This document shows positions 5,437 through 8,202 of a DNA stretch of 8,202 nt, piece by piece. The position numbers and the translations under genes are program-made. Each line of letters starts with the position of its first letter. Positions within the stretch are counted from its first letter, which is position 1. The DNA lies in assembly GCA_019115345.1 (NCBI GenBank), contig DXDV01000111.1:1-8202 (forward strand), given 5' to 3'. The notes under the pieces were generated by a model. It ran no database searches, was not told the DNA's origin, and was given only the letters and a program-made list of their open reading frames with translations. Source of the DNA: Candidatus Intestinimonas stercorigallinarum. Its GTDB lineage: Bacteria > Bacillota > Clostridia > Oscillospirales > Oscillospiraceae.

Positions 5437-5459
5437 GGCGGGACCCCCGCCTTTTATTT
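5437..5459 (+). terminator. Hairpin with T-rich tail in the lysR leader
   Basis: GGCGGG-ACC-CCCGCC (5437-5451) is a perfect 6-bp stem followed on the plus strand by TTTTATTT. In that direction it resembles a terminator that would stop antisense transcripts leaving the lysR-type gene before the marR promoter. On the minus strand the same stem lies in the mRNA leader and abuts the GGGAGG ribosome site of the lysR-type gene (5436-5431), where it could reduce translation. Structure is seen; function is inferred. Confidence 0.4.
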
Positions 5460-5474
5460 GATAAAACAAATCAA
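5458..5474. promoter_or_regulatory. LysR-type interrupted dyad, candidate regulator site
   Basis: TTGAT-N7-ATCAA is a perfect 5+5 bp interrupted dyad, extended on both sides by TTTA/TAAA if one base is bulged. It lies 33 bp upstream of the lysR-type gene and about 120 bp from marR. AT-rich interrupted dyads of this length are typical of LysR-family boxes, although the exact T-N11-A form is not met here. It is a candidate autoregulatory site. Confidence 0.4.
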
Positions 5475-5492
5475 TAAATGTTATTTATAGAA

Positions 5493-5535
5493 TATAGCAC
5501 ATTTGAATTTCACAGGCAAGAGATATTGTGCTATA
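5493..5535. repeat. Perfect 9-bp inverted repeat flanking the marR promoter core
   Basis: TATAGCACA (5493-5501) and its exact complement TGTGCTATA (5527-5535) are separated by 25 bp. The right arm overlaps the predicted -10 box and the left arm lies just upstream of the -35 box. The arms could be paired half-sites for a regulator acting on the marR promoter. A perfect 9-bp match at this spacing is unlikely to be chance, but the protein is unknown. Confidence 0.45.
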
Positions 5536-5537
5536 AA
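5509..5537 (+). promoter_or_regulatory. Promoter of the marR/ABC-exporter operon
   Basis: A -35 box TTCACA (5509-5514, 5 of 6 consensus bases) is followed by a 17-bp spacer and a -10 box TATAAA (5532-5537). Transcription would start near 5544, inside the downstream inverted repeat. This gives a leader of about 45 nt to the marR ATG at 5589. Confidence 0.6.
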
Positions 5538-5543
5538 ACAGTA

Positions 5544-5564
5544 GGACCCAAATGGTTTTGGTCC
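5544..5564. promoter_or_regulatory. Candidate MarR operator
   Basis: GGACCCAAA-TGG-TTTTGGTCC is an inverted repeat with 8 of 9 arm positions paired and a 3-bp centre, 21 bp in all. It sits at the predicted transcription start between the promoter and the marR gene. Size and position fit the usual MarR autoregulatory operators, which block RNA polymerase until a ligand releases the dimer. The palindrome is seen; binding is inferred. Confidence 0.5.
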
Positions 5565-5588
5565 AAACTATCAGAGAAGAGTGAAAGC

Positions 5589-6056
5589 ATGACAGAGCGG
5601 CGATCGAGCCGGCTGCTCCGGGACAGCCGATGGATCAGCGTACAGATAGAGCGGTGGGCCAATGGGGCGATGGAGCCGACGGGGCTTACGGCCGCTCAGG
5701 TGAGCCTTCTCCTGCATATCCTTGCTCAGGGGGAGGAGGGCACCTCGCTGACGGCCATCCACCGGTCCTCCGGCTACTCCATGCCGACCCTTTCCGGGAT
5801 GCTCAAGCGCCTGCGGACCAAGGGCTATCTCCGGGTGGAGCCCTGCATCGGGGACGACCGGTGCAAAAAGCTCCTGCCCACGGAGAAGAGCTGGCAGCTG
5901 CGCGCCGAGCTGGAGGAGCGCTCCCGACAGATGGAGGGAGAGCTCTACGCCTGTTTTACCGGGGAGGAGCTGCGCGCTCTGGACGGCATGCAGCGGAAGC
6001 TGCGGGGACACCTGTCCACACTCTCGAAACGAGGAAAGGAGACATCGCTGTCTTGA
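5589..6056 (+). CDS. MarR-family transcriptional regulator
   Basis: A 155-aa winged-helix regulator of typical MarR length. The DNA-binding core is SLTAIHRSSGYSMPTLSGML (helix-turn-helix, about residues 53-72), then KRLRTKGYLRVEP, then the wing GDDRCKKLLPTEKS, corresponding to the family DxRxKKLxLT pattern. Helices at both ends (RLLRDSRWISVQIERWANG and the Glu-rich C-terminal part) would form the dimer interface. ATG 5589 is preferred: a further in-frame ATG at 5478 lies upstream of the predicted promoter and has no ribosome site. The ribosome site before 5589 is weak (GAGAAGAG). The stop overlaps the start of the ABC gene in TTGA, indicating coupled translation. Local MarR regulators usually repress the exporter they precede and respond to its substrates, which is the likely role here. 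Confidence 0.9.
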   Translation: MTERRSSRLLRDSRWISVQIERWANGAMEPTGLTAAQVSLLLHILAQGEEGTSLTAIHRSSGYSMPTLSGMLKRLRTKGYLRVEPCIGDDRCKKLLPTEKSWQLRAELEERSRQMEGELYACFTGEELRALDGMQRKLRGHLSTLSKRGKETSLS

Positions 6057-7792
6057 GAACGGTACTGCGTCAACTGGGGCCTTACAAGCGGGACACCCTC
6101 CTGTGCGTCGCTCTTTGCACCCTGGAGGTCATCATGGAGATCCTGCTGCCCTTCATCACCTCCATCATCATCGACCAGGGCCTGGAGCAGGCCAACCTGC
6201 CGGTGGTCTACCGCTACGGGGCGCTGATGGTGGTCATGGCCCTGCTGAGCCTGGCCTTTGGAGCCGGGTCCGGAAAGTTTGCGGCCAGCGCCTCCTCCGG
6301 CCTGGCCGCCAATCTGCGGGAGGCCATCTACAACAACATCCAGACCTTTTCCTTCTCCAACATCGACAAATTCAGCGTGCCCGGGCTGGTCACCCGGATG
6401 ACCACCGACATCACCAATGTGCAGAACGCCTTCATGATGGTGATCCGCGTCGCGGTGCGCTCCCCGCTGACGCTGATCTTCAGCTATATCATGTGCGTCA
6501 TCATCAGCCCCAAGCTGAGCCTCACCTTCCTCATCGCGGTGGTGTTTCTTGTGGTGGTGCTGGGGGCCATCATGGTGGTGACCATGAAGATCTTCAACGA
6601 GGTCTTCCGGCGCTATGACGACCTCAACGCCAGCGTCCAGGAGAACATCTCCGCCATCCGGGTGGTGAAGGCCTTCGTCCGGGAGGGCCACGAAAACCAG
6701 AAGTTCTCCAAAGCCTCCGCCGGGCTCTACCGCCTCTTTGTCAAGGCCGAGGGCCTGCTGGCCTTCAACAACCCGGCCATGATGACCGCCGTCTACTTCT
6801 GCATCGTCATGGTCTCCTGGCTGGGCGCCCAGTTCATCGTGGCCGGAGAGATGACCACCGGCGAGCTCACCAGCCTCTTCAGCTATGTGATGAGCCTTCT
6901 CATGAGTCTCATGATGCTCTCTATGGTGGTGGTCATGATCTCCATGTCCATGGCCAGCATCCGCCGCATCAGCGAGGTCCTCAACGAGAAGGCCGACCTT
7001 GCGGAGCCGGCGGAGCCGGTCTGCGAGGTGCCCGACGGCTCCATCGACTTTGACCACGTCACCTTCTCCTACAAGCGCGGCTCCGGCAAGAACGCCCTCA
7101 CCGACATCGACCTGCACATCAAGTCCGGCGAGACCATCGGCGTCATCGGCGGCACCGGCGCGGGGAAGAGCAGCCTGGTCAACCTGATCTGCCGGCTCTA
7201 CGACGTGGATTCCGGCACGGTGAAGGTGGGCGGCCGGGATGTGCGGGAGTACGACATGGAGGTCCTCCGGGACCAGGTGTCGGTGGTGCTCCAGAAGAAC
7301 ACCCTTTTCTCCGGCACCATCCTGGAAAACCTCCGCTGAGGCAAGCCAGACGCCACAGAGGAGGAATGCGTCGCGGCCTGCCAGGCGGCCTGCGCCGACG
7401 AGTTCATCGACCGCTTCCCCGAGGGCTACCACACCCGGATCGAGCGGGGGGGCGCCAACGTCTCCGGCGGGCAGAAGCAGCGGCTGTGCATCGCCCGGGC
7501 CCTGCTGAAAAACCCCAAGGTCCTCATTCTGGACGACTCCACCTCCGCCGTAGACACCGCCACCGACGCCAAGATCCGGGCCGCCTTCGCGGAGAAGATC
7601 CCCGGCACTACCAAGATCATCATTGCCCAGCGCATCTCCAGCGTGGAGCACGCCGACCGCATCCTGGTGCTGGACAACGGCCGGGTGGACGCCTTCGACA
7701 CCCATGAAAACCTGCTCCAGTCCAACGCCATCTACCAGGAGATCTATGAGTCCCAGGTCAAGGGCGGCGGCGACTTCGACCAGAGCGCGTAA
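6053..7792 (+). pseudogene. Heterodimeric ABC exporter, degenerate-site subunit, with in-frame TGA at codon 429
   Basis: One half of a heterodimeric multidrug/lipid-type ABC exporter (BmrC/LmrC/TM287-like), 579 codons. TTG 6053 overlaps the marR stop; AAGGAG lies 11-12 nt upstream. Six membrane segments span about residues 14-300. The ATPase domain has Walker A GGTGAGKS (366-373), the Q-loop at Gln414, signature VSGGQKQR (470-477), Walker B VLILDD with Asp494, and IIAQRIS. Asp495 replaces the catalytic Glu and Gln526 replaces the switch His, the usual signs of the degenerate site in such heterodimers, so they are not damage. The reading frame is interrupted at 7337-7339 by TGA within ENLR-TGA-GKPDA, where relatives have Trp (TGG). 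The frame then continues intact to TAA at 7790-7792. As read, only 428 residues are made, without signature or Walker B, and no in-frame ATG/GTG/TTG restart precedes the signature. It is a nonsense mutation, a sequencing error, or requires read-through. Confidence 0.88.
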
Positions 7793-7806
7793 AGGAGGAG
7801 TGGAAA

Positions 7807-8202
7807 ATGGAAAACAGACAGCCGCGCCTGAGCGCCATGCCGGTGCTGAACCGGGTGCTGCGCTATATGCTTCGGGCTTACTGGCCCCTCTTCTTGCTGG
7901 TCATCCTCTGCATCCTGATCTCGGCGGTGGCCACCGTCACGGCGGCCACCTTCCCTCAGACCCTGGTGGACGACTATATCACCCCCATGCTCAACGGAGC
8001 GACCCAGGACTTCTCCGGGCTGTGGAGCCAGATCGTGCGGATCATCGGCGTCATGGCGGTGGGCGTGGTGGCCGCCTTCGCCTACAACCGGATCATGGTG
8101 ACCGTCAGCCAGGGCACCATGCGCCGCCTGAGGAACGACCTCTTCCAGAAGATGGAGTCTCTGCCCATCAAGTACTTTGACACCCACGCCCACGGCGACA
8201 TC
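7807..8202 (+). CDS. Heterodimeric ABC exporter, second subunit, partial (3' end beyond right edge)
   Basis: The first 132 codons of the partner subunit of the exporter (BmrD/LmrD-like). The start follows AAGGAGG with 8-nt spacing, 14 bp after the stop of the first subunit. The protein begins MENRQPRLSAMPVLNRVLRYM. A first membrane helix follows (about 22-44, LFLLVILCILISAVATVTAATFP), then QTLVDDYITPML, a second membrane helix (about 66-85), and RRLRNDLFQKMESLPIKYFDTHAHGDI. The last segment is the conserved coupling region before the FDTxxxGDI motif of type-I ABC exporters. The ATPase domain is off the window; by family logic it should carry the canonical catalytic Glu and switch His that the first subunit lacks. 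It is cut by the edge, not visibly broken. Its function depends on the state of the first subunit, because these exporters work as obligate heterodimers. Confidence 0.9.
   Translation, partial: MENRQPRLSAMPVLNRVLRYMLRAYWPLFLLVILCILISAVATVTAATFPQTLVDDYITPMLNGATQDFSGLWSQIVRIIGVMAVGVVAAFAYNRIMVTVSQGTMRRLRNDLFQKMESLPIKYFDTHAHGDI

Noticed and set aside
5478..5588. A longer marR start at ATG 5478, adding 37 residues
   Set aside because: It lies upstream of the predicted -35/-10 boxes, has no ribosome site, and the added residues do not resemble MarR sequence.
7337..7339. TGA read as selenocysteine or as Trp by a changed genetic code
   Set aside because: Relatives have Trp, not Cys, at the site and no SECIS-like stem is apparent just downstream. 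TGA is the normal stop of eutS, marR and the recombinase here and TGG is used for Trp, so code reassignment is unlikely.
7357..7400. AGGAGG followed by ATG at 7366 as a restart after the TGA
   Set aside because: That ATG is in a different frame from the ABC ATPase domain and gives an Arg/Gly-rich shadow. No in-frame start codon occurs before the signature motif.
5945..7705. A very long open frame (586 aa) on the minus strand opposite the ABC exporter
   Set aside because: It is the GC-rich antisense shadow of a clearly conserved ABC transporter. Its His/Gly/Asp-rich translation resembles no protein, and it has no ribosome site or promoter.

Overview
The window is GC-rich, densely coded bacterial DNA. 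It looks like a high-GC gut Clostridia genome (Oscillospiraceae-like: Flavonifractor, Lawsonibacter or a relative). This assignment is an inference from gene content: ethanolamine/propanediol-type microcompartment genes, a TndX/TnpX-like large serine recombinase, a clostridial-style FeoB, a DUF6465-like protein and a MarR-controlled heterodimeric ABC exporter. No rRNA, tRNA or CRISPR was seen.

Left part (1-1154, minus strand): the promoter-proximal end of a bacterial microcompartment operon. It reads from a near-consensus promoter (1125-1154) through an EutS/PduU shell protein, a second longer EutS/PduU-type shell protein, and the start of an EutP/PduV GTPase that runs off the left edge. The eutS-then-eutP order matches the start of ethanolamine-utilisation operons; a propanediol or choline-type locus cannot be excluded. 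The spacer of the promoter holds a perfect 6+6 bp inverted repeat, a candidate operator.

Middle (1208-3753, plus strand): a 37-aa ORF overlaps and probably couples to a 534-aa large serine recombinase. About 25 bp after the recombinase stop, sequence homologous to the C-terminal third of the ferrous-iron transporter FeoB begins abruptly. The 5' two-thirds of feoB is missing. An 8-bp perfect inverted repeat is centred on the break. This looks like one end of a recombinase-mobilised element inserted in feoB, with the microcompartment operon on the element side. Whether that operon is really cargo cannot be decided from this window.

Right part (3906-8202): a small protein with an 11-residue Lys/Ala/Glu repeat and a DUF6465-like C-terminus ends at a strong intrinsic terminator. 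Next come a LysR-type regulator (minus strand) and, diverging from it across an AT-rich 163-bp gap, a MarR regulator translationally coupled to a heterodimeric multidrug-type ABC exporter pair. The gap carries a good sigma-A-type promoter and three inverted repeats. The first exporter subunit has an in-frame TGA where the family has Trp, splitting its ATPase domain between the Q-loop and the signature motif. The second subunit runs off the right edge.

The points most worth checking are the feoB/recombinase junction, the TGA inside the ABC subunit, and the possible mobility of the microcompartment operon.
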